Source: Bordetella parapertussis | GTDB lineage: Bacteria > Pseudomonadota > Gammaproteobacteria > Burkholderiales > Burkholderiaceae_D | Direction: 5' to 3' | Length of the DNA: 7,326 nucleotides | NCBI GenBank assembly: GCA_945867725.1 | Contig: CAMBJI010000097.1 | Coordinates: forward strand, 1-7,326 | Part shown: in pieces, positions 1 to 6,192 of the stretch | Position numbering within the stretch: the stretch's first letter is position 1 | Layout of the letters: each line of letters begins with the position of its first letter | Notes under the pieces: generated by a model | The model's input: the letters and a program-made list of their open reading frames with translations, nothing else | What the model was told of the DNA's origin: nothing | The model's database searches: none | Program-made: the position numbers and the translations under genes

Positions 1-586
1 TGGCCACCAGGAAGGACAGCGCAAGCATTTTTACGGTCGGATGTTTGGAAACAAACCGTCCTATGGGGCCTGCGAACACCATCATCAGCAAAACAGAGGT
101 AACGACCGCAGCCACCATCACGGCAACCTGCTCAACCATCCCGACGGCCGTGATGATGGAGTCGAGCGAGAACACCATATCGATCAGCATGATCTGCGCG
201 ATGATGGAGGCAAATGAGGCGTGTACGATATTTTTCTGTACCTCGTGTGCGCCCTCAAAGGATTCATGAATTTCGCCCACACTTTTCCAGATCAGGAACA
301 GGCCGCCTAGCAACAGCACAATGTCACGGCCAGAAAACGGCTGGTCGAGAACCGTAAACAGTGTCTCCTTCAATCCAACGATCCAAGAGAGAACCATCAG
401 TAAGCCAATGCGCATGAACATGGCCCCAACCAGTCCGATTTTTCGGGCAATTTCGCGTTGATGCGGCGGTAGCTTATCGACCAGAATCGAGATAAAAATG
501 ATGTTGTCGATACCCAGAACCAGTTCAAGCGCAGTCAGCGTTAAAAATGCCAGCCAGATTTGAGGGTCGGACAGCAGTTCAATCAT
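1..586 (-). CDS. TerC family integral membrane protein (C-terminus cut off by window edge)
   Basis: The reading frame is open from the ATG at 586-584 to the window start, giving 195 codons without a stop; the C-terminus lies outside. The translation is strongly hydrophobic with several membrane spans. It carries the two acidic membrane motifs typical of TerC proteins: ELVLGIDNIIF at about residues 21-31 (Asp27) and LIDMVFSLDS at about 134-143 (Asp136, Asp142). A polar cytoplasmic-type loop (KLPPHQREIARKIG) follows the first span. TerC proteins are inner-membrane proteins linked to tellurite resistance and, in better-studied members, to export of manganese or other metals; which role applies here cannot be told. 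The Shine-Dalgarno is weak (AGAAAG, about six bases before ATG). It is divergent from the NhaR-type regulator at 726. No manganese riboswitch of the yybP-ykoY type was recognised in the short leader. Confidence 0.9.
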   Translation of the reverse strand, partial: MIELLSDPQIWLAFLTLTALELVLGIDNIIFISILVDKLPPHQREIARKIGLVGAMFMRIGLLMVLSWIVGLKETLFTVLDQPFSGRDIVLLLGGLFLIWKSVGEIHESFEGAHEVQKNIVHASFASIIAQIMLIDMVFSLDSIITAVGMVEQVAVMVAAVVTSVLLMMVFAGPIGRFVSKHPTVKMLALSFLVA

Positions 587-643
587 GGGGGACTTTCTGA
601 AAAAGGTATTGTTGAAATTAATTGGAGGAGTTTACCAGCGTAC

Positions 644-676
644 TTTTTAGGGTGGGTTTCTGCGCGCCCCTAAAAA
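644..676. promoter_or_regulatory. Inverted repeat in the terC/nhaR divergent intergenic region, candidate operator
   Basis: TTTTTAGGG at 644-652 and CCCTAAAAA at 668-676 form a perfect 9-bp inverted repeat separated by 15 bases. It lies in the 139-bp gap between two divergent genes. A -10-like GATAAT sits just downstream at 683-688, about 38 bases before the nhaR start. There is no good -35 hexamer at the right distance, and the repeat covers that place. This arrangement would fit an operator for the LysR-type regulator encoded next door, which is an inference. It is not a typical intrinsic terminator, because on neither strand is a GC-rich stem followed by a T-run. Confidence 0.35.
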
Positions 677-725
677 ACCAGAGATAATTGGACGGTGAGT
701 TCGAAAAACCGGAAAGGTCTTCGCG

Positions 726-1619
726 TTGAGTCTCAATTTTCGCCATCTGCATTACTTCTGGGTCGTCGCTAAAGAGGGCAGCATCACCCGGGCTGCTGAG
801 CGCCTTGGGTTGGCTGTGCAAACCGTGAGTGCTCAACTCTCGCAGCTAGAAAAATCCATTGGTAAATCCTTGTTCAAACCGCAAGGACGACGTCTCGTCC
901 TGACTGAGGCCGGAGATCTGGCCTTGAGGTACGCGGACCAGATCTTTCTCTTGGGCGAGCAACTACAAGATGCCTTGAGCGCCACCGACATCGAGCCTGT
1001 GATGCGCCTAACGGTAGGTATTTCCGATTCCCTGCCCAAGCTTATTGCTTCCCGGCTGCTGGAGGCCGCGTTGGCCTTGCCTCAACGTGTCAGGCTGGTT
1101 TGCTATGAGGAGCAGTTTGAGGCCCTTCTTGGAAAGCTGTCAGTGCACAAACTCGATGTGATGCTGACTGATAGGCCGGTGCCGCCAGGTTCATCCTTGC
1201 GCGTATTCAGTCACTTGCTGGTCGAAACGCAAACTAGTTTGTTCGGCATACCTGCCCTAGCGGCAAAGTATACCGCTGGATTTCCAGGCAGTCTGATGGG
1301 TGCACCTTTGCTGTTACCGACGCGTAATAACGCGATACGTGCCCGTATTGATCAGTGGTTCGAAAGTCATGATCTGCGTCCTGATGTGATTGGTGAGTTC
1401 GATGACAATGCACTCTTGCACACATTTGGACGCGTGGGTCGCGGTATGTTCCCGGCGCCGTCAGTACTCACTGCCGATGTTTTCGAACAATTCGGTGCGG
1501 TGCCTGTGGGCCCCATGTCAGAGGTTACTGAGCAAATTTATGCGATCTCTAACGAAAGAAAAATCAAGCATCCTGCTATCGAAGCGATTCTCAAAGCAAT
1601 GCACACTGATGTGTTTTGA
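726..1619 (+). CDS. nhaR: LysR-type transcriptional regulator, NhaR-like
   Basis: This 297-residue protein has the length and architecture of LysR-type regulators. The N-terminal winged helix-turn-helix (about residues 5-62) includes EGSITRAAERLGL and SAQLSQLEKSIGKSLF. The start NFRHLHYFWVVAKEGS, the stretch LALRYADQIFLLGEQL near residues 84-99, and VIGEFDDNALLHTFG in the effector domain resemble E. coli NhaR, the LysR activator of the Na+/H+ antiporter gene nhaA, more than generic LysR proteins. The start is TTG at 726: a GGAAAGG Shine-Dalgarno lies at 711-717 with 8-base spacing, an in-frame TGA at 696-698 blocks any longer form, and no ATG exists near the N-terminus. No antiporter gene is visible, so its target is unknown. 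It is divergent from the TerC gene, which is a possible target, and ends 17 bases before a terminator hairpin. Confidence 0.88.
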   Translation: MSLNFRHLHYFWVVAKEGSITRAAERLGLAVQTVSAQLSQLEKSIGKSLFKPQGRRLVLTEAGDLALRYADQIFLLGEQLQDALSATDIEPVMRLTVGISDSLPKLIASRLLEAALALPQRVRLVCYEEQFEALLGKLSVHKLDVMLTDRPVPPGSSLRVFSHLLVETQTSLFGIPALAAKYTAGFPGSLMGAPLLLPTRNNAIRARIDQWFESHDLRPDVIGEFDDNALLHTFGRVGRGMFPAPSVLTADVFEQFGAVPVGPMSEVTEQIYAISNERKIKHPAIEAILKAMHTDVF

Positions 1620-1636
1620 GTCGTCGAATAGCACAT

Positions 1637-1668
1637 AAAAAAAGCCGGCATACGCCGGCGATTTTTTT
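1637..1668. terminator. Bidirectional intrinsic terminator between nhaR and the cytochrome gene
   Basis: GCCGGC (1644-1649), loop ATAC and GCCGGC (1654-1659) form a 6-bp GC stem. It is preceded by seven A (1637-1643) and followed by seven T (1662-1668), so it can terminate in both directions. It lies 17 bases after the nhaR stop and 17 bases after the stop of the facing cytochrome gene. Confidence 0.9.
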
Positions 1669-1685
1669 GGCATGAGTGGGCTGAA

Positions 1686-2006
1686 TTACTTCTTTTTTAA
1701 CTCGACTTCAAATTGCGCGAACCACGCGGAAACGTTGTCGATATCCTCATCGGAAAGCGGCTTGGCGATCACGTTCATCACTTCATTGTGACGCTTTCCA
1801 TCGCGAAATTGCTTCAATTGGCTAGCGAGGTAAATTTCTGGCTGACCCGCCAGCGAAGGCGTGCCTGGCATTCTGGAGAGGCCATTTTCGCCATGGCACA
1901 TGATGCAGCTTTGAGCGGCTTTTTCGCCGGCTTTCATGTCGGCGGCGGCAGGTAAGGAAACACTGGCCAAGGCCAGTAATGTAGTGAGAAGTGCGGCTGA
2001 TTTCAT
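1686..2006 (-). CDS. Exported class I c-type cytochrome, single haem
   Basis: The 106-residue precursor has a signal peptide (MKSAALLTTLLALASVSLPAAA, residues 1-22) followed by one haem-binding CxxCH motif, CIMCH, at residues 34-38. A downstream Met (Met77, in NEVMNVIAKPLSDEDI) is the probable sixth iron ligand, and the closing DIDNVSAWFAQFE helix is typical of small cytochromes of the c553/c4 type. It should be a periplasmic electron carrier. The frame extends upstream to 2078, but that extension lies in the terminator of the preceding gene and would put 24 residues before the signal peptide, so ATG at 2006 was chosen. No strong Shine-Dalgarno is visible. Its position behind a PQQ-dependent dehydrogenase on the same strand suggests it may accept electrons from such an enzyme; this is inference. 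The C-terminus ends in KKK. Confidence 0.9.
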   Translation of the reverse strand: MKSAALLTTLLALASVSLPAAADMKAGEKAAQSCIMCHGENGLSRMPGTPSLAGQPEIYLASQLKQFRDGKRHNEVMNVIAKPLSDEDIDNVSAWFAQFEVELKKK

Positions 2007-2050
2007 GATCTGAATCTGAATAAAGTAAATGATGAAGGTGAAACTGTAGG

Positions 2051-2094
2051 CTAAAACAAAATCGCCTGCCTCGTACAAACGGGGCAGGCGATTT
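2051..2094 (-). terminator. Intrinsic terminator after the PQQ dehydrogenase gene
   Basis: AAATCGCCTGCC (2059-2070) and GGCAGGCGATTT (2083-2094) form a perfect 12-bp stem with a 12-base loop. Read on the minus strand it is followed by a T-rich tract (TTTTGTTTT). It lies 47 bases after the dehydrogenase stop codon and 52 bases before the cytochrome start, so it separates the two transcription units or attenuates readthrough. Confidence 0.85.
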
Positions 2095-2140
2095 GCATTA
2101 CAGCGACCAGGCTTGTGGCCCGGTCGTGTTCAAGGCTCTC

Positions 2141-3427
2141 TTAGTTTGCGTACGAGATGCGGTAGATTGCACCAGCGTAGTCGTCAGACACGAGGATCGA
2201 GCCATCGGGCAGGTTGGCAACGTCAACCGGGCGGCCCAGGGCGCGCTTGGTCGTCTTGTCCAGGAAGCCGTCAGCGAAGACTTCAGCCTTGCCAGCAGTA
2301 CCGTCTGCGTTCAGAGGAACGAAGTTGATCAGGTAGCCGCTAGGCTCTGTACGGTTCCAAGAACCGTGCGATGCCACGAAAATGCCGCCCTGGTATTTCT
2401 TAGGGAAAGCTTTGCCGGTGTAGAAGGACATGCCCAGCTGAGCCTGGTGTGCAGGGAACTCAACTTGTGGGAACACAGCATTTGCTGGCTCTACCATGTC
2501 TTTCAGTTCAGTCGCTGCAGGCGAGCCAGCAACTTTGAACTTGCCGTTCCAGTAAGGGAAGCCGAAGTGCTGGCCTGCCTTGGTGATACGGTTCAGTTCG
2601 CCCGGAGGAATGTCGTCACCCAAACCGTCAACCTGGTTGTCAGTCGTCCAGATAGTCTTGTCTTTCGGGTTGATGTCGATACCAGCTGGGTTACGCATGC
2701 CCATCGCATACACTTCTTTGCCGGAGCCATCAAACGGGTTCAGACGGATAACACCACCAATACCTACCTTGTTGTACAGGTCGATCTTGTCTTTTGGCTG
2801 AACGTTGTATGGCTGACCCAGGGTCACGTACAGTTTGCCGTCATCAGCAACGCGGCATACACGGCCGGTGTGGTTGTATGACTGCTCTTCAACAGGAATC
2901 AGGCCGCCTTCTTGAACAGCGGTGATGACTGCAACGTCCGGACCTTCGTAGAAGTATTCGGCAGCTGGGAAGTTCAGAACGCGGTTCGATTCAGTAACGA
3001 TCAGGAAGCCGTCTTTTGTCCAGCAAACGCCGTTCGGATTTTTGAACTTGATCGAAGGAGCGAATGGCTTGACTTCGTCAGCGGTCATGTCGCCGTTACG
3101 GTCAGTAACAGCCCAAACTGTGGTCTTGCGTGTGCCAACGAACAGCATGTTGGTCGAAGGAGCAACCGCCATGTAGCGTGCATCAGGAACAACCGCGTAC
3201 AACTCGATCTTGAAGCCTTATGGCATTTTGATCTTTTTCAGGTTGGCCTTGAGCTGGTCAACATTCTTGCCGGTCTGTGGAACGGTAGGAATATCGATTG
3301 CTGTGTCGGTGTTTTTCATTGCCGAGATCTTTTCCAGATTCTCGTCTTTTGCAAAGCTGGATGCGGAAAACGCAACGAGCATCGCCGATGCAAGAACGCT
3401 CTTCACAAATACGTTGGATTTAGCCAA
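2141..3427 (-). pseudogene. PQQ-dependent sugar (L-sorbosone-type) dehydrogenase interrupted by an in-frame TAA at codon 70
   Basis: Reading through one stop gives a protein of about 428 residues. TTG at 3427 is the likely start: GGAGA at 3438-3434 lies six bases upstream, and the product begins with a clean signal peptide (AKSNVFVKSVLASAMLVAFS, cleavage near SSFA/KDEN). The remainder matches soluble PQQ sugar dehydrogenases, six-bladed propellers that oxidise aldoses or sorbosone in the periplasm. Landmarks in full-length numbering are YNHTGR (His186), GMRNPAGID (Arg235-Asn236, matching the catalytic Arg-Asn of soluble glucose dehydrogenase), DNQVDGLGDD (from 253) and FGFPYWNGKF. The TAA at 3220-3218 falls between KKIKMP and GFKIELYAVVP, exactly in frame, where family members usually read through as P-x-GF. 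One base change from GAA, CAA or AAA would create it. No other lesion is seen. Restart at TTG 3202 would lack a signal peptide. A recent nonsense mutation, a sequencing error or readthrough are all possible. Confidence 0.82.
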
Positions 3428-3665
3428 GTTTAATCTCCGATTGGTTTTCTGTTCACTTAGTAATAGACCACATGTCCCAAACAAAATTTTCATTTATGTT
3501 TTAACAACAAAGATTTGAAATTTTTGCAATGCTACTCTTTGGGGCTCTGGAATATAGAGTTTGCGCTTATCAAGCCACAAGTGAATTTTTTTCACCAATG
3601 GACCTAAGGTGTCAAACTTGTGTATTAAGTCTCAACAATGTCTCAAAGCGCCCCTAATTTTGACT
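3428..3665. other. Intergenic region upstream of the PQQ dehydrogenase gene
   Basis: This AT-rich stretch must hold the promoter of the minus-strand dehydrogenase gene. Two overlapping candidates are seen on the minus strand: a sigma-54-like element TGGCTTGATAAGCGCA at 3577-3562, with GG and GC at the correct spacing, and a sigma-70-like pair TTGTGG plus TATATT (3556-3551) with an 18-base spacer. An isolated TTGACA (3615-3610) has no -10 partner. None is convincing alone. Either of the first two would leave a leader of over 100 bases. No small gene was found; the ATG at 3493 is in frame with the dehydrogenase but would only lengthen it in front of the signal peptide. Confidence 0.4.
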
Positions 3666-3704
3666 AAAAAAACCCTGCGTGCGTAATTCGCGCGCAGGTT
3701 TTTT
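3666..3704 (-). terminator. Intrinsic terminator after the beta-propeller gene
   Basis: CCTGCGTGCG (3674-3683) pairs with CGCGCGCAGG (3689-3698) over 10 bp with one G-T wobble and a 5-base loop. On the minus strand the stem is followed by seven T (complement of 3672-3666). It lies 20 bases after the propeller stop codon. A T-run at 3699-3704 could let it also act on the plus strand. Confidence 0.88.
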
Positions 3705-3724
3705 GATCGAGTTTAAAAACTCGC

Positions 3725-4690
3725 TCAACGAATCACGACGCCCCAAGGCATTTCACCCACTTTAACTTCACCCGAAGGGGTCAACTGCTCAGTATCAATC
3801 ACAGTTACGGAATTCGAGCGGCCATTCGCGACATACAACTTTTTTCCATCAGGCGTAATGGCCATATTCCATGGGCGCTTGCCCACCGGGATGGTGGCGA
3901 GCACGCTGTTGTTAGACGTATCGATGGCCGAGACAGTGCCGTCTTTGCCGTTAGAGATGTAAACGCGCTTGCCATCAGGCGCCATGGTGACGCCGTTACT
4001 GAAGTTGCCGGTCTTGATTTCTTTGATGACCTTGCGGCTGGCCACATCAATGGCATAGACCATGCTGGCAATCTCCGAAGCCACATAAGCGACTTTGCCA
4101 TCCGGACGAAATGCAATGCCACGTGGGCGATCACCCACCTTCACCGAGCCGATCTGCTTGCGTTTGCGCACATCAATCACATCCACGGTATCGGCTTCTT
4201 CGGCTGAGACAAACATCAGTTTGCTATCGGGACTGAACACCGCATGCTCGGGATTTTTCCCTTTGGTTTTTACGGCAAACATTTTGCGACCCGTGGCGGT
4301 CGAAATGAAATTCACCGAGTTACTGATCTCTGAGGCGGCAGCAACCCATTTGCCGTCAGGAGAAATCGACACCCCTTCCGGTGATTCGCCCAGATCAATG
4401 CTGCCTAATATCGATCGGTCTTCCAGATTGATTTTAACCAGCGCATTATGCGGCTGATCACTGACATACAAAGTTTTGCCATCAATAGACACCGCCAAGC
4501 CGCGTGGCTTGTCGCCTGCTTTGATTTCAGCAACCACCGTATCGTTCTCAGTATCGATCACCGACAAGGTGCCCGACTTTTCATTCGGGACATAGGCAAA
4601 AGGGGCCGCCATTAACGCTGCGGGAACGCAAAGCGCCGCAAGTACCAGCGACAAAGTGGAAAATGAAGAAAGATTTTTTTTGAATTGCAT
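3725..4690 (-). CDS. Exported seven-repeat YVTN beta-propeller protein, PQQ-catabolism-associated type
   Basis: The 321-residue precursor starts with a signal peptide (NLSSFSTLSLVLAALCVPAA, cleavage near ALMA/APF) and then consists of seven repeats of about 42 residues. Each runs roughly as YVxNxxxxTVxVIDTxxxxVxxxIxVGxxPxGxAxxPDGK, the YVTN-type blade. The last blade ends in GEMPWGVVIR, closing the propeller with no extra domain. Such proteins are periplasmic and have no catalytic residues that I can point to; they are usually regarded as binding or scaffold proteins. The seven-repeat form of this length resembles the family named PQQ-dependent catabolism-associated beta-propeller, and the PQQ dehydrogenase and cytochrome next door on the same strand fit that name. 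A general YncE-like protein is the alternative. ATG at 4690 has AGAGG at 4704-4700 as Shine-Dalgarno with 9-base spacing. Its own terminator follows. Confidence 0.88.
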   Translation of the reverse strand: MQFKKNLSSFSTLSLVLAALCVPAALMAAPFAYVPNEKSGTLSVIDTENDTVVAEIKAGDKPRGLAVSIDGKTLYVSDQPHNALVKINLEDRSILGSIDLGESPEGVSISPDGKWVAAASEISNSVNFISTATGRKMFAVKTKGKNPEHAVFSPDSKLMFVSAEEADTVDVIDVRKRKQIGSVKVGDRPRGIAFRPDGKVAYVASEIASMVYAIDVASRKVIKEIKTGNFSNGVTMAPDGKRVYISNGKDGTVSAIDTSNNSVLATIPVGKRPWNMAITPDGKKLYVANGRSNSVTVIDTEQLTPSGEVKVGEMPWGVVIR

Positions 4691-5058
4691 GGGGATGCGC
4701 CTCTATTCAGTAGATTCAAATTAGTAGGTTCAGATAAATACCAGATTCAGGGAGGCTCTGGGTAAAACCGCCGTTTAAGTCGCTCCGGCCCGCCGGTGCG
4801 GCGCAGGGGTTCGAAAATTCAGGGGCGGGATACCGTTTCATTAAATCATAAAAATTTCCAGGTTTTTACTCAGTGTCTCCCAAGAGTTAAAACAGAATGT
4901 AAAGGATAACTCATGACGTTCTTTCAAGCTGCTTCGGGCCGGCACAAAAACGAATTTCCAAATTCGGGTAGGATCACGTCCCTAGAGACGTAGCGTTGCG
5001 ATGAGTTCCGGTGTACAGGGCCGCTTCGTTAACCGCTTTATTTTTTTGAAAGAATTGC
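4691..5058. other. Divergent intergenic region between the beta-propeller gene and folE
   Basis: This 368-bp gap carries the promoters of two divergent genes, but I cannot name firm -35/-10 pairs. Near the propeller start there are four degenerate copies of an ATTCAG-like word (from 4705, 4714, 4729 and 4745). A GC-rich block lies at 4785-4830. On the folE side are a perfect small hairpin, CGAATT (4951-4956) with AATTCG (4961-4966), then the folded element described separately, and a T-run at 5041-5047 just before a weak GAAAGAA Shine-Dalgarno (5048-5054). No coding sequence is supported in the gap. Confidence 0.5.
4968..5016 (+). ncRNA. Candidate structured 5' leader of folE (possible folate-sensing riboswitch)
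   Basis: On the folE sense strand the 13 bases GUAGGAUCACGUC (4968-4980) can pair completely with the downstream side in four steps: ACGUC with GACGU (4987-4991), AUC with GAU (5000-5002), GG with CC (5008-5009) and GUA with UAC (5014-5016). The 3' side then has bulges AGCGUUGC, GAGUU and GGUG, and the hairpin loop is CCUAGA. A long helix with purine-rich bulges just upstream of folE recalls the second class of tetrahydrofolate riboswitches (folE RNA motif, THF-II), known from the same gene context in Gram-negative bacteria. I cannot compare it with that consensus here. The individual helices are short, so chance folding is possible. Confidence 0.4.
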
Positions 5059-5634
5059 ATGTCCGAACATTTCACCGAAGATGACTGGCGGCGTTTCCTT
5101 ATCAGCATAGGAGAGGATCCGGACCGGCCGGGCCTTCGGGAAACCCCTGCGCGAGTTGCCAAAGCCTGGATGGCTTGGACGGCGGGATATCATCAACAAC
5201 CGGCTGATGTACTTAAAACCTTCGAAGATGGTGCAGAGGAGTACAACGAGCTTATCGTCGTACGCAATATCCCTGTCTACAGCCATTGCGAGCACCATTT
5301 GGCGCCGTTTTTTGGCAAGGCGACGGTCGGCTATATGCCGAACGGAAAAATTGTTGGTCTTTCCAAGCTGACGCGATTGGTCGAATGCTTTTCACGCCGC
5401 TTGCAAGTGCAAGAGCGCATGACCATACAGATCGCCAATGCCCTAATGGAAACGTTGGACCCCAAGGCGGTGGGCGTCGTTATACGCTGCCGTCACCTGT
5501 GCATGGAAAGTCGCGGGATACGAACGGCCGGTGAAGAGACCGTTACCTCAGCAATGCTGGGCGAATTGCAACCCAATCTCGCCATGCGGACAGAGTTTCT
5601 AGATATGGCACGCGAAGATTCGGGTCGCTGGTAG
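5059..5634 (+). CDS. folE: GTP cyclohydrolase I (FolE)
   Basis: FolE converts GTP to 7,8-dihydroneopterin triphosphate, the first step towards tetrahydrofolate and other pterins, in the cytoplasm. The 191-residue protein is complete and has the length of the short FolE forms such as B. subtilis; E. coli FolE is longer at the N-terminus. All expected zinc and active-site elements are present: GEDPDRPGLRETPARVAKAW (18-37), SHCEHHLAPF (75-84; Cys77, His79, His80), GLSKLTRLVECFSRRLQVQER (from 100) and RCRHLCMESRG (143-153; second zinc Cys148). It is therefore the zinc-dependent type IA enzyme, not FolE2. The start is ATG at 5059 after a weak GAAAGAA. No other folate gene is nearby, so it appears to be transcribed alone after a long leader. 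It converges with the SET gene, leaving 33 bases and no clear terminator between them. Confidence 0.97.
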   Translation: MSEHFTEDDWRRFLISIGEDPDRPGLRETPARVAKAWMAWTAGYHQQPADVLKTFEDGAEEYNELIVVRNIPVYSHCEHHLAPFFGKATVGYMPNGKIVGLSKLTRLVECFSRRLQVQERMTIQIANALMETLDPKAVGVVIRCRHLCMESRGIRTAGEETVTSAMLGELQPNLAMRTEFLDMAREDSGRW

Positions 5635-5667
5635 AACTTTTTTTGAATGAACTGAACGCAGGCGCAT

Positions 5668-6192
5668 TTAAGCTTTCTTTTTTGTGGCTTTTTTCGCCGG
5701 CGTTTTTTTAACAAGACCAAGCATCGTTCCACGGCACTTGGCTGTGCCGCAACGGCATGCGTAAGCCTCTTTGAGCGCCTTGCTCATTTTTTCTTCAATC
5801 ACCAGTCCATAGTCGTAATACAGCTCCTCGCCTCGTGAAATGTCTCGCAGAGCGTGAATGTAGACCCGCCCCTTATCTTCCTGCGCTTCGCAATTAGGCT
5901 CGCATGCGTGGTTAATCCAGCGCGCATCATTACCTTGGTCGCCGCCATCAATCAGCTTTCCGCTTTCCAGACTAAAGAAAAACGTATGGTGAGGATTGTC
6001 AGGATCCAGGCCAAAACGTTTCTCGGCCTGCTTTTCAGTAATGCGCTTTCCCGTGTATTCAATGATGCGAGCGCCAGCGGGAATTTTGCGTGTCGCGAAC
6101 ATACCGTTGCCATGGATGGCTGAGTGCCTGACCCGGATGTGGGTGTCCGCAAGTAGGGGTTGCGATGTTGGAGATCGGCTGCCTGATTTCAT
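5668..6192 (-). CDS. SET domain protein-lysine N-methyltransferase with Lys/Ala-rich tail
   Basis: SET enzymes transfer methyl groups from S-adenosylmethionine to lysine side chains of proteins. In this 174-residue protein the core motifs are in order: HGNGMFA (27-33, SAM-binding Gly-x-Gly), IIEYTGKRI (43-51), WINHACEPNCEA (92-103, the NHxCxPN catalytic-fold motif), GEELYYDYG (121-129) and a post-SET CRCGTAKCRG (146-155; Cys146, Cys148, Cys153), which with Cys101 could hold one zinc ion. The C-terminus (162-174) is a KKTPAKKATKKKA tail resembling histone H1-like bacterial proteins, so it may bind DNA or be an automethylation target; that is inference. ATG at 6192 is the only in-frame candidate before an upstream TGA, but its Shine-Dalgarno is poor (AGGA about 15 bases away). 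It stands alone and is divergent from the DUF4142 gene. The substrate is unknown. Confidence 0.92.
   Translation of the reverse strand: MKSGSRSPTSQPLLADTHIRVRHSAIHGNGMFATRKIPAGARIIEYTGKRITEKQAEKRFGLDPDNPHHTFFFSLESGKLIDGGDQGNDARWINHACEPNCEAQEDKGRVYIHALRDISRGEELYYDYGLVIEEKMSKALKEAYACRCGTAKCRGTMLGLVKKTPAKKATKKKA

Noticed and set aside
45..269. Plus-strand open frame of 74 codons
   Set aside because: It is antisense to the TerC reading frame, which carries recognisable membrane motifs over the same bases.
587..725. Manganese riboswitch (yybP-ykoY) upstream of the TerC gene
   Set aside because: Such leaders are common before terC-like genes, but the gap is short and the conserved core sequences were not recognised on the minus strand.
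2007..2078. 24-residue N-terminal extension of the cytochrome gene
   Set aside because: It would begin inside the terminator hairpin loop of the preceding gene and would bury a normal signal peptide that starts at ATG 2006.
2093..2881. Long open frame of 262 codons on the plus strand
   Set aside because: It lies wholly antisense to the PQQ dehydrogenase, whose protein motifs are clear. The antisense product has no recognisable family and no good ribosome-binding site.
3218..3220. UAA as a recoded sense codon
   Set aside because: All other genes in the window use the standard code with TAA, TGA and TAG as normal stops, and no recoding element was seen next to this stop.
3428..3493. ATG start at 3493 for the PQQ dehydrogenase
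   Set aside because: It would add 22 residues in front of a clean signal peptide and lacks the well-placed GGAGA that precedes TTG 3427.
3805..4457. Open frames on both strands within the beta-propeller gene
   Set aside because: They are other-frame shadows of a repeated, strongly coding sequence and have no independent start signals.
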